Below, in pieces: positions 11,500 to 22,046 of a DNA stretch of 64,000 nucleotides. A model generated the notes under the pieces. The model saw only the letters and a program-made list of their open reading frames with translations, was not told where the DNA came from and searched no databases. Origin of the DNA: Diphasiastrum complanatum. Taxonomy: Eukaryota; Streptophyta; Lycopodiopsida; Lycopodiales; Lycopodiaceae. Position numbers and translations under genes: made by a program. Each line of letters opens with the position of its first letter. Positions within the stretch are counted from its first letter, which is position 1. Location: positions 43,999,815 to 44,063,814 of the forward strand of contig CM055111.1 in NCBI GenBank assembly GCA_029204225.1, read 5' to 3'.

Positions 11500-13187
11500 T
11501 AATGTGGATCCTGAAAAACTTTGATCTCCATATTTAACATATCGTTAAATTTGAGATGTTGCTCCTTTGATAGAGCCTTTGTGAAGTAATCTGCTGCCAT
11601 GTAGTTCGTCCTGCAGAAAACCAGTCCTACTTTCTTGCTATGCACTTTCTCTCTTAGGTAATGATACCTGATTTTTTTATATTTGCTTCAAGAGTGAAAT
11701 CTCGGATTGAGAGATAGCACTACTATGCTTTGATTGTCATAATAGATTGTTGTAGGAACTGGTTGTGCAAGGTTCAGGTCTGCAAGCAGTTGCCTTAGCC
11801 AGATCGCCTCTTTGGTTGCATTGGTGGCAGCTTTGTATTCAGATTCCGTTGATGATAACGTAACTGAGGTCTGTTGCCGGCTGTTCCATGAGATTGGGCC
11901 TTGGTTGTATAAAAATACAAATCTAGAAGTTGATTTTTTGGTGTCGACATCTCCTGCCCAATCCGCGTCTGTGTAGGCTTCAAGGATGTTGGCAGTGTGG
12001 CTGCCTCCGTAGCCAATGCTAAGATTTTTTGTTGCTTGGATGTACTTCATGACCTTTGTTAGTGCCTTCCAATGAGTTAAGCCTAGATTTGACGGGAACT
12101 GGTTGAGTGTACTAATCGAATATGCAAGGTTTGGTCGCGTGCAGATAATTGCGTACATCAATGAGCTGATGACGGATTGAAACGGGTAGCGTTTAATCTC
12201 CTCCTTTTTTGCCTTAGTCCGAGGAGACTATGCCTTTGATAACTTTAGTCCAGGATCGAGTGGAAAGTGACTTGGTTTGCAGTTGGCCATTCCATACTAT
12301 TCCAGCACGTTGTTGAGATATCATTGCTGACTGATAAAGATCAGTCTACTGGATCGATCTCATTGAATTTGAATTTCGAGACAATAGTGGACTGGACCCA
12401 TGTTAGTCATCTTGTATTTCTGGGCTAACATGCATTTTGTATCCTTCATCAGATTCAGATTATTACTGAATAGGAGTGTATCACATACATAGAGAGTGAT
12501 GATGATGAAGTAATCTGATACAGACTTGAAGTAGACATTTGAGTCTGCTAAGTTTGGAATAAAACCATTCTCTATCAGAAATGCGTTGATCTTCTGGAAC
12601 CAGGCTCTGAGTGACTGTTTTAACCCGTAGAGCGCCTTGTGAATTTTGCATACAAGGTGTTGTTGCTTGTCGTTGAGTTCGTATCCCTCTGGCTGCATCA
12701 TGTAGATCTCATCCTTGATGGTTCCATTGAGGAAAGCGGTCTGGACATCCATCTGGTGGACTTCAAGATCTGCTGTGGCTGCAAAAGAGAGGAGTAGGCG
12801 GATCGAAGCATGTTTGACGACTGGGCTGAAGGTTTCTGAAAAATCCAGATCTAGAATTTGGGAAAAGCCTTTGGCAACTAGTCTGACCTTGTAACGATTT
12901 AGCCTTCCTTCAACGTCGTACTTTGCCTTGAATATTTATTTGCATGGAATTGGTTTCCAATTCTTTGGCAGCTCAGTGAGTGTCCATGTTTGATTCTCTA
13001 TAAGAAAATCGAATTCGATGTCCATTGCTGCTTTCCACTGGTCAGCATCAGCAATAGACATTGCCTCAAAAATGGTAGTGGGTTCCTACACATAGTAGCA
13101 GGCCAGATCATCCATAAATCTGGATGGAGGCTGTCTGGACCTGTTCGACCTTCTGGATTGAACTTCGGTTCCCTTATGTGGGTCGAC
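11500..13187 (-). pseudogene. copia A2 reverse transcriptase and RNase H
   Basis: On the minus strand, RT spans about 13000 to 12360, with QMDVQTAFLNG, LYGLKQSLRAWFQ and the catalytic box reading YVCD instead of YVDD (about 12484-12495). Frame changes occur near 12340-12200. RNase H is at 11688-12161 with the DADWAGD and SSTESEY motifs, followed by a terminal segment to about 11505. The enzyme would be reverse transcriptase with RNase H, but the YVDD change and the frame breaks leave it inactive. Compared with A1, RNase H is less damaged, in keeping with A2 being the younger insertion. Confidence 0.88.
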
Positions 13188-14051
13188 TCATTGAGGTTCT
13201 GACTCATTGTCTGAATCGTCATCATTATTCAAGAGTTGAGTCCCTAGATCAGAATTGTCTGGTTGCTTGATCCTTGGGTCGGAATTATCAGTGGCTTTTC
13301 CTTTGTGGTCGATGAACCAATCTTCCACAAAAATGACATCTCTACTGGTGAATGCTTTCTTGGTATCTAGATTGTAGAGCTTGTATGCCTTGTGGTCTGG
13401 GGAATAGCCGACAAAAATCATTTTTCTGCTCTTGTCATCTAGCTTTCTTCTTAGATCTTCAGGGATCTGAATGAAAGTGATGCATCCAAACACTCAAATA
13501 TATTTGAGTGATGGTTTTGATCCTGTCCACACCTCGTAAGGTGTCTTGCCATTCAGGGCTTTGGTGATGGATCGATTATGCAAATAGGCAGTTGTAGTAG
13601 TAGCTTCTGTCCATAATTTTTTTGGAAGAGAGACATGGGCCATCATGCTCTTGGCACTCTCGACGAGCGTCCGATTCTTTCGTTCAACTACACCATTAAA
13701 CTGAGGTGAGTAGCTGGTTGTATATTGTTGATGTATCTCGTTGGCCTTGCAAAACTCCTTGAATTTTGTGGAGATGTACTCTCCCCTTCCATCTGTGCGT
13801 AGAGCCTTGATCTTCCTCTGGGTCTGGTTTTTTGCAGACACCTTGAACTGCATGAAGAACTTGAATGCTTCGGACTTATTTTTCAGATAGTAGGTTGCAG
13901 TCCTTCGACAGAAGTCGTCGACGAAAGTTAGGAAATAGAGAGCTCCCTCTATGGAAGCAGTTTGCATCGGGCCACAAATGTCGCTATGTACAAGGTCAAG
14001 CAAGCCCTTGGATGTATGAACTGAGTCTGAACTGAAAGGGACTCCTAGCAT
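13188..14051 (-). pseudogene. copia A2 integrase
   Basis: The frame 13494-14051 carries the integrase core: DLVHSDICGP, RTDGRGEY (the second Asp is kept, in a GRGEY setting), and FNGVVERKN with the Glu. A stop at 13494 separates it from the C-terminal part (13188-13493), which has VFGC, FVGYSPDHKAYKLY and SRDVIF and then an Asp/Ser-rich linker. The order and spacing match Ty1/copia integrase. Confidence 0.88.
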
Positions 14052-14811
14052 GCTTGCTGATAATACAACTTTCGCATGGAGAAGTTGGCTTGCTGACTGA
14101 AGGCAGATCTTGTACTAGACTCTAGGGTGACATTTGCTGAATACTGTTGAGTTAAGATGGCCAAGTCTGAAATGCCACAGCATATCAGTTGATTTAGAAG
14201 TGGCTGTGTGAAGAGCTTGACTATTAGAATAGCAATGGATGAGTTTGTACAGATAGCTGTTTCTTCTTCCATAGGCTAGAACCTTCCAGGACATGTCAAG
14301 AGTTGTGCAACCTTCTATATCGAATTCGACCCTCTGACCTGAATCGGTAATTTTGCTAATTGAGAGCATATTCTTGGTCAGAGTTGGAACGTGGAGAATG
14401 TTGGACAACAACTTGACTTCACCTCTTTTTAATTCAACTCTAACTGCTCCTTCACCTTCGATTGAATGTGATGAGTTGTCTCCAAGTTGCACAACTCGAG
14501 AGTGGGCAAATGACTTATAGTCCTTGAACTAGTCGCGATGGTGAGTCATGTGTTGAGTTGCTCTGGAATCTAGATACCAAGAATCGATATCATGTTGTTC
14601 TCCGACTTTGGTCATGAAAGCTGCTTCATCTTCTTCTTCTTCTTGTTGATTTGAGTGACTGGTTGTAACACTATGTGCTTGTTGTTGCTGCTTCTTCTTT
14701 TCGTTGTTGTACTTCAAAGTTCGACAGTCCTTGATTTCGTGGCCAGTCCTCTTACAGTATTTGCTGGAAAAGCTTTTGCACTGGTTGGAATGATGAAGAG
14801 CTTGAATTTGA
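14045..14811 (-). pseudogene. copia A2 zinc-knuckle region, protease and pre-integrase domain
   Basis: 14529-14717 gives a Gln/Glu-rich linker and the protease start, with the active-site box LDSRATQHMT (Gly to Arg, as in A1). 14115-14492 continues with LLSNILHVPTL, MLSISKITDSG and the pre-integrase segment WHFRLGHLN. A stop near 14529 and a frame change at the gag end (about 14812) break the polyprotein. The zinc knuckle lies around 14720-14770 in a shifted frame. Confidence 0.82.
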
Positions 14812-15516
14812 TCATGAACCAGAATTTGGTCCAGCCTGCATGTTGCTCTTCTTGTTAGTAAAGCCTAACTTTGTAGATCTCTTGGATCTAAATTTTTGAT
14901 TTTTTGAATACAGAGCTTGAGGATCCGATCCTGAGCCTGAGAAGGATGCTGATCTTATGATCTCCTCTTGTAGGAGCATCAAGATTACTCTTGATAGAGT
15001 GAGGTGCTTCTGGGTAGAAATTGCCATTACCCAATTTTCGTAGGCTTCAGGTAGACTCGATAATAGAGTCATGAGTGCATCAGAATCTTCTATGACTGAG
15101 CCAGTTGTAGTCATCTGTTCCATAAGATTTTTGAACGTGTTGAGGTGACTCGAAACCCTATCTGCGTCAGACATTCTGAGGGTGAAGAATTTATTCCTCA
15201 GATGAAGCTTGGACGTAACGTCTCTGATGTCATATAGAGTTGCTAGGATGTCCCATGCATCCTTAGCAGTCTGAGCAGCACGTATGTGGATGATTTGAGT
15301 ATCCTTGATGTCGAGGGTGATCATGGCAAATGCTTTGCCACCTCTCAATCTCCACTTGGTGATGGCGGCTGCGTCACCTTCTGGTTTGACCTCTGTGCCA
15401 TCAACGATGTCCCACAATTCTTTGGCTAGAAGTATAACCTTCATTTTGAATTTCCAAATTTGATAGTTATCTCCATCGAGTTTGTCAATGAGAGATGAAC
15501 TAGATGATGGATCCAT
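14812..15516 (-). CDS. copia A2 gag (capsid) protein, open 234 codons
   Basis: An ATG at 15516 (minus), about 145 bp inside the 5' LTR/PBS end, opens 234 codons. Residues 8-60 hold KLDGDNYQIWKFKMKVIL and LWDIVDGTE, and residues 70-200 hold a UBN2-like copia gag core (TAKDAWDIL, LHLRNKFFTLRM, LLSSLPEAYENW, LLQEE). Gag would form virus-like particles in the cytoplasm. The C terminus is basic and ends at a TGA before the zinc knuckle, so the normal gag-pol continuity is lost. This is the best preserved gag of the A1/A2 family in the window and shows that A1 has lost about 130 codons. Confidence 0.85.
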   Translation of the reverse strand: MDPSSSSSLIDKLDGDNYQIWKFKMKVILLAKELWDIVDGTEVKPEGDAAAITKWRLRGGKAFAMITLDIKDTQIIHIRAAQTAKDAWDILATLYDIRDVTSKLHLRNKFFTLRMSDADRVSSHLNTFKNLMEQMTTTGSVIEDSDALMTLLSSLPEAYENWVMAISTQKHLTLSRVILMLLQEEIIRSASFSGSGSDPQALYSKNQKFRSKRSTKLGFTNKKSNMQAGPNSGS

Positions 15517-15659
15517 TCTGGTTAAACGAGTTTGTTGGTAGAAGCAACGATTGTCAGAATACTGTTGGTTGCACGTTTGCTAGAGAGACGTCTCGGTAGA
15601 AACAAGAATGATAATCCATAGTAGAAATGCAGATTACTGAAATGCCTGTTCTGATACCA

Positions 15660-16624
15660 TGTCGTAAAAATAGTGGGCATGAGTGGCAGCGGAAGCTAGA
15701 GGATTTGAGCGCGATGTGTAGAAACCGAAATGCAACAGTTAGTAGCAAAAATATTCAAGTAGAAGAATTCATACAGAATGCGCAAATGAACGACGCAATA
15801 ATGAGACAAAAATTGCACTATGATTAATATCAACAGTGAGTACAATGTCTCGAAGTAATAACTTCAGCTTGCTGAGCGTGATAACGTTGGCTACAGAAAA
15901 AATTTGATTAAAAGAGAAAATTCAATTAACTCCTACATAGCTTGATTCAGCTAATATATAGATTTACAAGTGTCCAGAAAAATATCTTATGCCTTAATTG
16001 CCATTTACTCCAGTTTTGCATCTGTCCAAAGTTGGAACCGCCCTTAGGATATTTGTTTCTCCAGCTGTTTTAGGGTTGATGATAAGTTGGTGACGTCAGT
16101 CTGCCAATGTAGGAAAAACCCGAAAAACCCGAAGGTGCCCTTAGCCTGAAGGTATAAAAATCCTGAAGGTGCCCTTAAACTTAAGGTATGTAAGTCCTGA
16201 AGGCGCCCCTAGATTATAAGACAATGAAGAAGACGAATGTGCCTTAGACTAAAGGCAGTGAAAAAACAGAAGGTGCCTTAGCTTAAAAGCAACGAAAATG
16301 CCGAAGGTGCCTTAGTCTAAAGGCAGCGAAAAAACCGAAAAAGTCGAAGGTGCCTTTAAAATGGTTTCTAAGGCATTCTGGTTACTTTGTCGCATTTTTT
16401 GCGAAGGGGCGAAAAAGGTGAAAGTGCCCCAAGAATGGTTTCTAAGGCATTCTGGCCACTTGGCCACTCTGTTGCTTTTCTCGATAAGGTGCCTAAAAAT
16501 GGTTAAGGCAAAAAAATCTTAAACGAAAAATGTGAAGGTTCGAAAACATGTAGTCGGCCTTCGGTTTTCAAGACGCTCATTACTTGAACAATTTGTTTTA
16601 AGACTGAGCATAAGAAATCTAACA
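15660..16624 (-). repeat. 5' LTR of copia A2
   Basis: About 965 bp, matching 10473-11491. The difference in length comes mainly from about one fewer 33-36-bp internal unit (16130-16330) and small indels. Confidence 0.92.
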
Positions 16625-16629
16625 ACTAT

Positions 16630-16848
16630 AATTCTACTCGTAGTTTTTGACAGGCGACACTTTCAGGTTTGTAGAGAGAGAGAAAATGCGACACTATTGT
16701 CAAACTCCGTGTATTTTTGCAAACTGTGTAAAAACACTTGTAATTCTGCAGACTGTATAAAAACACAAAAAAATCTGCAGAACTGGATAAACAATGGATG
16801 AGGATTAAAACTGATTAGTCGATTAGTAGGAAGGAGAATAATCCAACA
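16630..16848 (-). repeat. 5' LTR of copia A1, second segment
   Basis: Continues the A1 LTR after A2: it matches 5390-5608 and ends gaataatccaaca, as at 5608. It is followed by tcgca, the right copy of the A1 target duplication. Confidence 0.92.
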
Positions 16849-16853
16849 TCGCA

Positions 16854-17070
16854 AGGTTCCCCAAGGCGGGCAAATATGCGGAGTGCGTTGGAGTTGGCGC
16901 TCTTGTCTACATGGTTGTCGTATTGGAATCTCTAGATGCTGAGGGCTACGATAGTCTTGTGTGCCTGATCAGTGGATACAGCTTGTCACAGACTCCGCAA
17001 CGAAGTGAGAAAGTCCTTCACAGGAGGTGAAAGCTTGGAGAGACAAAAATGGTTGGAAGAAATCCGTCTT
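16854..17070 (+). pseudogene. histone H2A, C-terminal part (split by copia A1)
   Basis: Directly after the right target duplication, the H2A histone fold resumes in frame: F-KAGKYAE, then VGVGALVYMVVVLE (usual form [20 protein letters not shown]). Beyond about 16950 the reading decays: about 30 codons around helix 3 are missing or scrambled. IQL and RNE (usual IQLAVRNDE) reappear at about 16978-17000 in different frames. Several conserved residues are changed (Ala-Pro to Ala-Leu, Arg to Cys). The whole is a dead H2A copy. No intron is seen between the two halves other than the retrotransposon. Confidence 0.82.
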
Positions 17071-17471
17071 GATGAATTTTGCAGGTTTTGGAGCTCACAG
17101 TTATTAGTGGGAAACAAAGACACAGTCCCAAAGGCCAAGGCAACATCAGACAGATTGAAAATCTATTGAGTGAAGAAAATTTTACAATTTTTTTTAATCT
17201 TTGTGAAAAGTGTCATTTGTCAGAGAGTTGTGCCAAGAAATCTCTCATTTATTTGTTTGGGGTACTGCAAATCACACCAGACAGTGTCTAGTACTGCCAT
17301 TTAGAGCTTTGAGGCTTCATACATTTCACATTATTAATTTTTGTTTGTTTGAACAATCACTCGTTTCGAAATCTAAGCAAAGAGGAGGCGACGTAGCCGC
17401 CGCGCCAAAGTAGAGAATCTGGAATATTTCCTTTGAAAGTTCTTATATTCTCTTTTTTTTTTGTTTCTCAT
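17071..17471. other. no gene seen
   Basis: AT-rich sequence after the H2A remnant. Short open frames here overlap one another on both strands and have no recognisable domain. Confidence 0.5.
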
Positions 17472-17712
17472 ACCAATATCGGATCCAAGCGCACTAGCTG
17501 AAGAGAAACCCGAGCAGTCGTACATCTGCGCTCCAGTCCGATATCGCATGTTCGTACCGATACCGGATCCAAGCGCACGAGCTAAAAAGAATTCCGAGCA
17601 GCTGTACATCCACGCTCCAGTCCGATATCGCATGTTCCAATATTGGGTCCACGCGCACAAGTTAAAGAGGATCCTGAGCAGTCGTACTTCCGCACTCCAT
17701 TCCGATATTAGG
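17472..17712. repeat. three-copy tandem repeat, ~80-84 bp unit
   Basis: The unit contains atcggatccaagcgcac, gagcagtcgtacatc and cgctccagtccgatatcgcatgtt. GGATCC (or GGGTCC) falls at 17481, 17565 and 17645. Copies are about 85% alike by eye. The repeat gives open frames on both strands, which I treat as by-products. Confidence 0.9.
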
Positions 17713-17824
17713 TATAACCAAAAAAAAATTATTATTATATAGTTCTGTGGCATGATAAAATTTGGAGACTAAGTTGTGTGCTCAGACTGAGCCATTTTTG
17801 TGATCCGGACTTGTCTATCCAGTA

Positions 17825-18432
17825 ATGGCAACTCTAAGCGAGAGTGTCCTCAACGAGTCAAGCAAATTGGAAGGAGCCGGCAACTATGCAGTTTGGAAAT
17901 TCAAACTGAAGAACATTTTGATGGAAAAGGAGCTATGGGAGATCGTGACAGGTGAAGAGACAAGGCCATTTATTGAAGAAGATCAACGGGCATTTGACAG
18001 GAGAAAATGGAAAGCACAGAATGTCATCAACTTATCAGTTAGAGATGCAATTATACCCTACATTTAGGTTTCAGAAGGACCAAAAGAAGTATGGAATACG
18101 TTGAAGGCATTGTTTGAGACCACAAGCACATCTCGAGTGCTATTCCTGAAGACGAAGCTGCACACATTGCGGATGGATGATGGTGCAACTGTTGTTGATC
18201 ACCTACTGAAGATCAAAGAGATTCGTGACCAAATAGCAGCAGTTGGAGAGCAAGTATAGGATCGTGAGATCGTGCAGTTGACATTGAATAGTTTGAGTGA
18301 GTCACATCAGATGTTTGTGACAAGTATAGCCACACGGAAAAATCTTCCAACCTATGAAGAGTTAGGTGGATGGCTTTTGCAGGAAGAACAACGTCAAGAG
18401 AACTTGAGTGATCGCAACAAGGAATTTGATTA
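17825..18432 (+). pseudogene. copia gag of the mosaic element
   Basis: The ATG at 17825 starts a typical copia gag: LEGAGNYAVWKFKLKNIL, LWEIVTGEE, then a UBN2-like core with VLFLKTKLHTLRM and LLQEEQRQEN. In-frame stops lie at 18065 (TAG) and 18257 (TAG), and the frame ends at 18432 (TAA) exactly where the integrase copy A is joined. Gag would be the particle protein. With two stops it is not translatable as a whole. No ribosomal or promoter features were recognised upstream of the ATG. Confidence 0.85.
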
Positions 18433-18437
18433 AGCTC

Positions 18438-18950
18438 GTCATATTAGTGCTCAAAGTTTACAGATTCTCAAAAGAGGTAATCTAGTTATAGGATTGCCTG
18501 ATATTTCTTTTGAAGGAAAAATTTGTGAAGGTTGCATTTTGGGAAAACAACACAGAGAGAGGTTTCTTAAAAGTGGAGCAAGGAGAGCCAGTGGCATCCT
18601 AGATCTCGTCCACAATGATCTATGTGGACCTATGCATACTAGATCTATTAGTGGCTACTATTACTTTATCACCGTCATTGATGATTATAGCAGATGCATT
18701 TGGATTTATTTCATAAGCAAGAAATCAAATGCTTTTGCTAAGTTCAAGTAATTCAAGGCATTAGTTGAAAAGCAAACAGGATGTTGCATCAAAACTTTGA
18801 GATCTGATGGAGGTGGTGAGTATTTTTTGACAGAATTTATTGATTTATACAAAGAACAAGGGATCAAGAGACAGACTACAACACCTTATTCACCACAGCA
18901 AAATGGAGTTGCAGAACGAAAGAACAGATCTATTGTTGAGATGGCCAGGG
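18438..18950 (+). pseudogene. integrase segment, copy A
   Basis: A fragment beginning inside the pre-integrase domain (ISAQSLQILKRGNL) and covering [27 protein letters not shown] and NGVAERKN, so all three D,D,E positions are included. One in-frame stop (TAA at 18750) replaces the Glu of KFKEFK. It joins abruptly to a gag C-terminal Gly/Arg-rich segment after gatggccaggg (18950), where copies B and C continue with gcgatgctc. Confidence 0.88.
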
Positions 18951-20312
18951 AAGTTTTGGTCGTGGTGGTAGATTTGGTCATGGAAGACACCAATCAAGAG
19001 GTGGAAACTCAAGTCGTGGATCATTCCAACAATTTCAAGAACAATCCAATGACGGCCCAAATCGAGGCAATTGGAATCAAGGCCGAGGTCAAGGACGCGG
19101 CTATTTCAGGCAAAATAAACCTGGAAATTGTAGGTATTGCAACAAACTTGGCCACTGGGAGCGTGAATGCTTCAAGAAACAGAAGGAGATGGAACAAAAA
19201 AAAGACAAAGGGCAAGTGGGAAATTATGCTGATCAACATCAATTTGATGATTATTATTATGAAAACAATTATTATGATCAACATCAATACGATGATGATC
19301 AATATGAAGATGATACATGTGAGAGCTCAAAATTGTTCATTACAACATTAATGACAAGTGACGAAACCAAGGATACCTGGTACATTGATAGTGGTGCATC
19401 CAAGCACATGACTTCAAGGAAAGAGTGGTTTTCAAAACTTAAGGAAACTCACAATGGTGATGAACTTGGACAAGCCGATGGCAAATTGCTATCTATTAAA
19501 GGAGTTGGAGTGGTACTAGTGAAGTTAGCCAGCGGGAAGATAAAGCGGATAAGCAATGTGCAATATGTACCTGGCTTAGCTAACAATCTACTATCTGTTG
19601 GGACGATGGCTGATCAACAACTCAAGGTTGAGTTTGACAGCGACAAATGTCTTTTCAAAGACATCAAGAATCACTACAAAGTGATTGCTACAGGAGCTAG
19701 AGTCAACGGGAATCGACTCTACAAATTGAATGCGAGATCTTTTGCTCAAGCTATGGTAAGCACAGTTGATAGTCGAAGTGACCTTTGGCATCAACGATTC
19801 GGTCATATTAGTGCTCAAAGTTTACAGATTCTCAAAAGAGGTAATCTAGTTATAGGATTGCCTGGTATTTCTTTTGAAGGAAAAATTTGTGAAGGTTGCA
19901 TTTTGGGAAAACAACACAGAGAGAGGTTTCCCAAAAGTGGAGCAAGGAGAGCCAGTGGCATCCTAGATCTCGTCCACAGTGATCTACGTGGACCTATGCA
20001 TACTAGATCTATTAGTGACTACTATTACTTTATCACCGTCATTGATGATTATAGCAGATGCATTTGGATTTATTTCATAAGCAAGAAATCAAATGCTTTT
20101 GCTAAGTTCAAGGAATTCAAGGCATTAGTTGAAAAGCAAACAGGATGTTGCATCAAAACTTTGAGATCTGATGGGTGGTGAGTATTTTTCGACAGAATTT
20201 ATTGATTTCTGCAAAGATCAAGGGATCAAGAGACAGACTACAACACGTTATTCACCACAACAAAATGGAGTTGCATAACGAAAGAACAGATCTATTGTTG
20301 AGATGGCCAGGG
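18951..20312 (+). pseudogene. gag C-terminus, zinc knuckle, protease, integrase copy B
   Basis: Begins with a Gly/Arg-rich gag tail and one CCHC knuckle (CRYCNKLGHWEREC, about 19130-19171). An open frame from about 19189 to 20181 then encodes an Asp/Tyr-rich linker, a protease with an intact active site (YIDSGASKHMT), the pre-integrase domain ([13 protein letters not shown]) and the integrase core to LRSDG. A 2-bp deletion at about 20172 (gatgggtggtgag against gatggaggtggtgag in A and C) shifts the frame before GGEY. A further stop lies near 20276. This is the native location of the integrase segment, because protease precedes it and the integrase end follows. Confidence 0.88.
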
Positions 20313-21395
20313 CGATGCTCAAAAGCAAGGGTTTGCCAAACACCTTTTGGGTAGAAGCTTGTAGCACAGCTACACACATCCTAAATCGGTGTCCTACAAA
20401 ATCCGTGGAAGGTAAGGCACCTCATGAAGCTGTTACTGGAAAGAAACCTAATATTTCTCATTTGAGAGTATTTGGTTGTGATGCTTATGCTTATATTCTT
20501 GATGAGAAACGAAGGAAATTGGATGCAAAAGCTATCAAGTGTATTTTCCTTGGATATGATGAGAAGGCCAAGGCATACAAGATGTATGACACAAATGCAC
20601 ATAGGCTTGTAATTTTTAGAGATGCTACGTTTGACGAGATGGGCCAAGGTGAACAATCTGAAGTAATCACTGATCCTTTTGATGAGGGAGCGAAAGTATA
20701 GGTCAAGAAGGAAGTGGATTTTGATCCATTGGACAAAGGCAAGCCTGATGCTGAAATTTCCAAGAGAGTACCTAAATGGTACTTATCAGTCACAGATGGT
20801 GCAAAGAAGGGAGATACTCCCGAATCTAGTGAGCAGGGAGAGCTTAGAAGATCAAGTAGAAATCGAAAAGCTCCTGCAAGATTAGAGATGAATCTAGCCC
20901 TCATGGGATCCATCTTAACGGCTCAAGAACCTAAAACTCTCAACGAAGCAAAGGAAAACAAGGAGTGGCGTGCAGCTATGGAAACAGAAATGGAGGCTAT
21001 ATCGAAGAACAAAACGTGGGACTTGGTTGAGCTACCTGATGGTAAGACGCCTATCACATGTAAGTGGATCTAGAAGACGAAGTATGGAGCGGATGGGCAA
21101 CTCAACAAGTACAAGACACGATTAGTTGCAAGAGGTTTTGAGCAGTAGGAAGGTATAGACTTTGAGAAGACCTTCGCACTTGTAGCCAAAATGGTAACTA
21201 TTTGTTCTATCATTGCAATTTCTGCTTTCTATGGTTGGAAAATCCAGCAAATGGACGTCAAATCTGTTTTTCTTAATGGAGTATTGGATGAAGAGGTATA
21301 TTTAGAACAACCTCAAGGGTTTGTTGAGCCAGGAAGAGATCATTTGGTTTGTAAAATCAACAAAGCCATATATGGATTGAAGCAAGCACCACGAG
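20303..21395 (+). pseudogene. integrase C-terminus and N-terminal half of RT
   Basis: The frame 20303-20701 continues the integrase (PNTFWVEACSTATHILNRCP, VFGCDAYAYI, FLGYDEKAKAYKMYD). After a TAG at 20699 the same frame carries the linker and RT start (EWRAAMETEMEAI, NKTWDLVELP, CKW) to a stop at 21071. RT continues with stops at 21146 to QMDVKSVFLNG, EEVYLEQPQGF and [11 protein letters not shown] at 21395, where the sequence jumps to integrase copy C. The YVDD catalytic region and everything up to the end of RNase H are absent. Confidence 0.87.
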
Positions 21396-22046
21396 CACTA
21401 CAAAGTGATTGCTACAAGAGCTAGAGTCAACGAGAATCGACTCTACAAATTAAATGCGAGATCTTTTGCTCAAGCTATGGTAAGCACAGTTGATAGTCAA
21501 AGTGACCCTTGGCATCAACGATTCGGTCATATTAGTGTTCAAAGTTTACAGAGTCTCAAAAGATGTAATCTAGTTATAGGATTGTCTGATATTTCTTTTG
21601 AAGGAAAAATTTGTGAAGGTTGCATTTTGGGAAAACAACACAGAGGGAGGTTTCCCAAAAGTGGAGCAAGGAGATCCAGTGGCATCCTAGATCTCGTCCA
21701 CAGTGATCTATGTGAACCTATGCATACTAGATCTATTAGTGGCTACTATTACTTTATCACCTTCATTGATGATTATAGCAGATGCATTTGGATTTATTTC
21801 ATAAGCAAGAAATCAAATGCTTTTGCTAAGTTCAAGGAATTCAAGGCATTAGTTGAAAAGCAAACAAGATGTTGCATCAAAACTTTGAGATCTGATGGAG
21901 GTGGTGAGTATTTTTCGACAGAATTTATTGATTTCTGCAAAGATCAAGGGATCAAGAGACAGACTACAGCACCTTATTCACCACAGCAAAATGGAGTTGC
22001 AGAACGAAAGAACAGATCTATTGTTGAGATGGCTAGGGCGATGCTC
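21396..22046 (+). pseudogene. integrase segment, copy C
   Basis: Matches 19672-20320: the end of the protease-downstream region (HYKVIAT), pre-integrase ([13 protein letters not shown]) and the whole integrase core with [14 protein letters not shown] and NGVAERKN. It keeps the two bases lost in copy B and lacks the stop of copy A, so this is the most intact integrase core of the three (one frame, 21405-22046). It is bordered by RT sequence on the left and RNase H sequence on the right. Confidence 0.88.

Larger units (their letters stand above)
10473..16624 (-). mobile_element. Ty1/copia LTR retrotransposon A2, nested in the A1 LTR
   Basis: Bounded by LTRs at 10473-11491 (3' LTR) and 15660-16624 (5' LTR). 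The minus-strand polypurine tract (plus-strand ctccccctt, 11492-11500) abuts the 3' LTR, and the PBS complement (tctgatacca) abuts the 5' LTR at 15659. Flanking 5-mers are tctat (10468-10472) and actat (16625-16629), a duplication with one mismatch. It interrupts the 5' LTR of A1 and so is younger than A1. Order on the minus strand: gag, zinc/protease, integrase, RT, RNase H. It belongs to the same family as A1 (matching gag starts, protease and RNase H wording) and is frame-shifted in several places. Confidence 0.93.
4337..16848 (-). mobile_element. Ty1/copia LTR retrotransposon A1 (carries nested copia A2)
   Basis: The element starts TGTC at 4337 and ends ACA at 16848. Its 3' LTR (left) is 4337-5608, followed by a minus-strand polypurine tract (plus-strand ctctctcttaat at 5609-5620). 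Its 5' LTR (right) is 9443-10472 plus 16630-16848, interrupted by A2. The complement of an initiator-Met PBS (gctctgatacca, 9431-9442) abuts the 5' LTR. Flanking 5-mers are ttgca (4332-4336) and tcgca (16849-16853), a target duplication with one mismatch inside the H2A gene. Internal order on the minus strand is gag, zinc knuckle, protease, integrase, RT, RNase H, which is Ty1/copia. Gag is cut short, and stops and altered catalytic motifs show it is dead. Confidence 0.93.

Noticed and set aside
17373-17753. 126-codon minus-strand frame with repeated GTNMRYRTGA-type wording
   Set aside because: The protein repeat is produced by the 82-bp DNA tandem repeat, and the opposite strand gives an equally repetitive frame.
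20491-20913. 140-codon minus-strand frame opposite the mosaic copia
   Set aside because: Antisense shadow of the integrase/RT linker coding.
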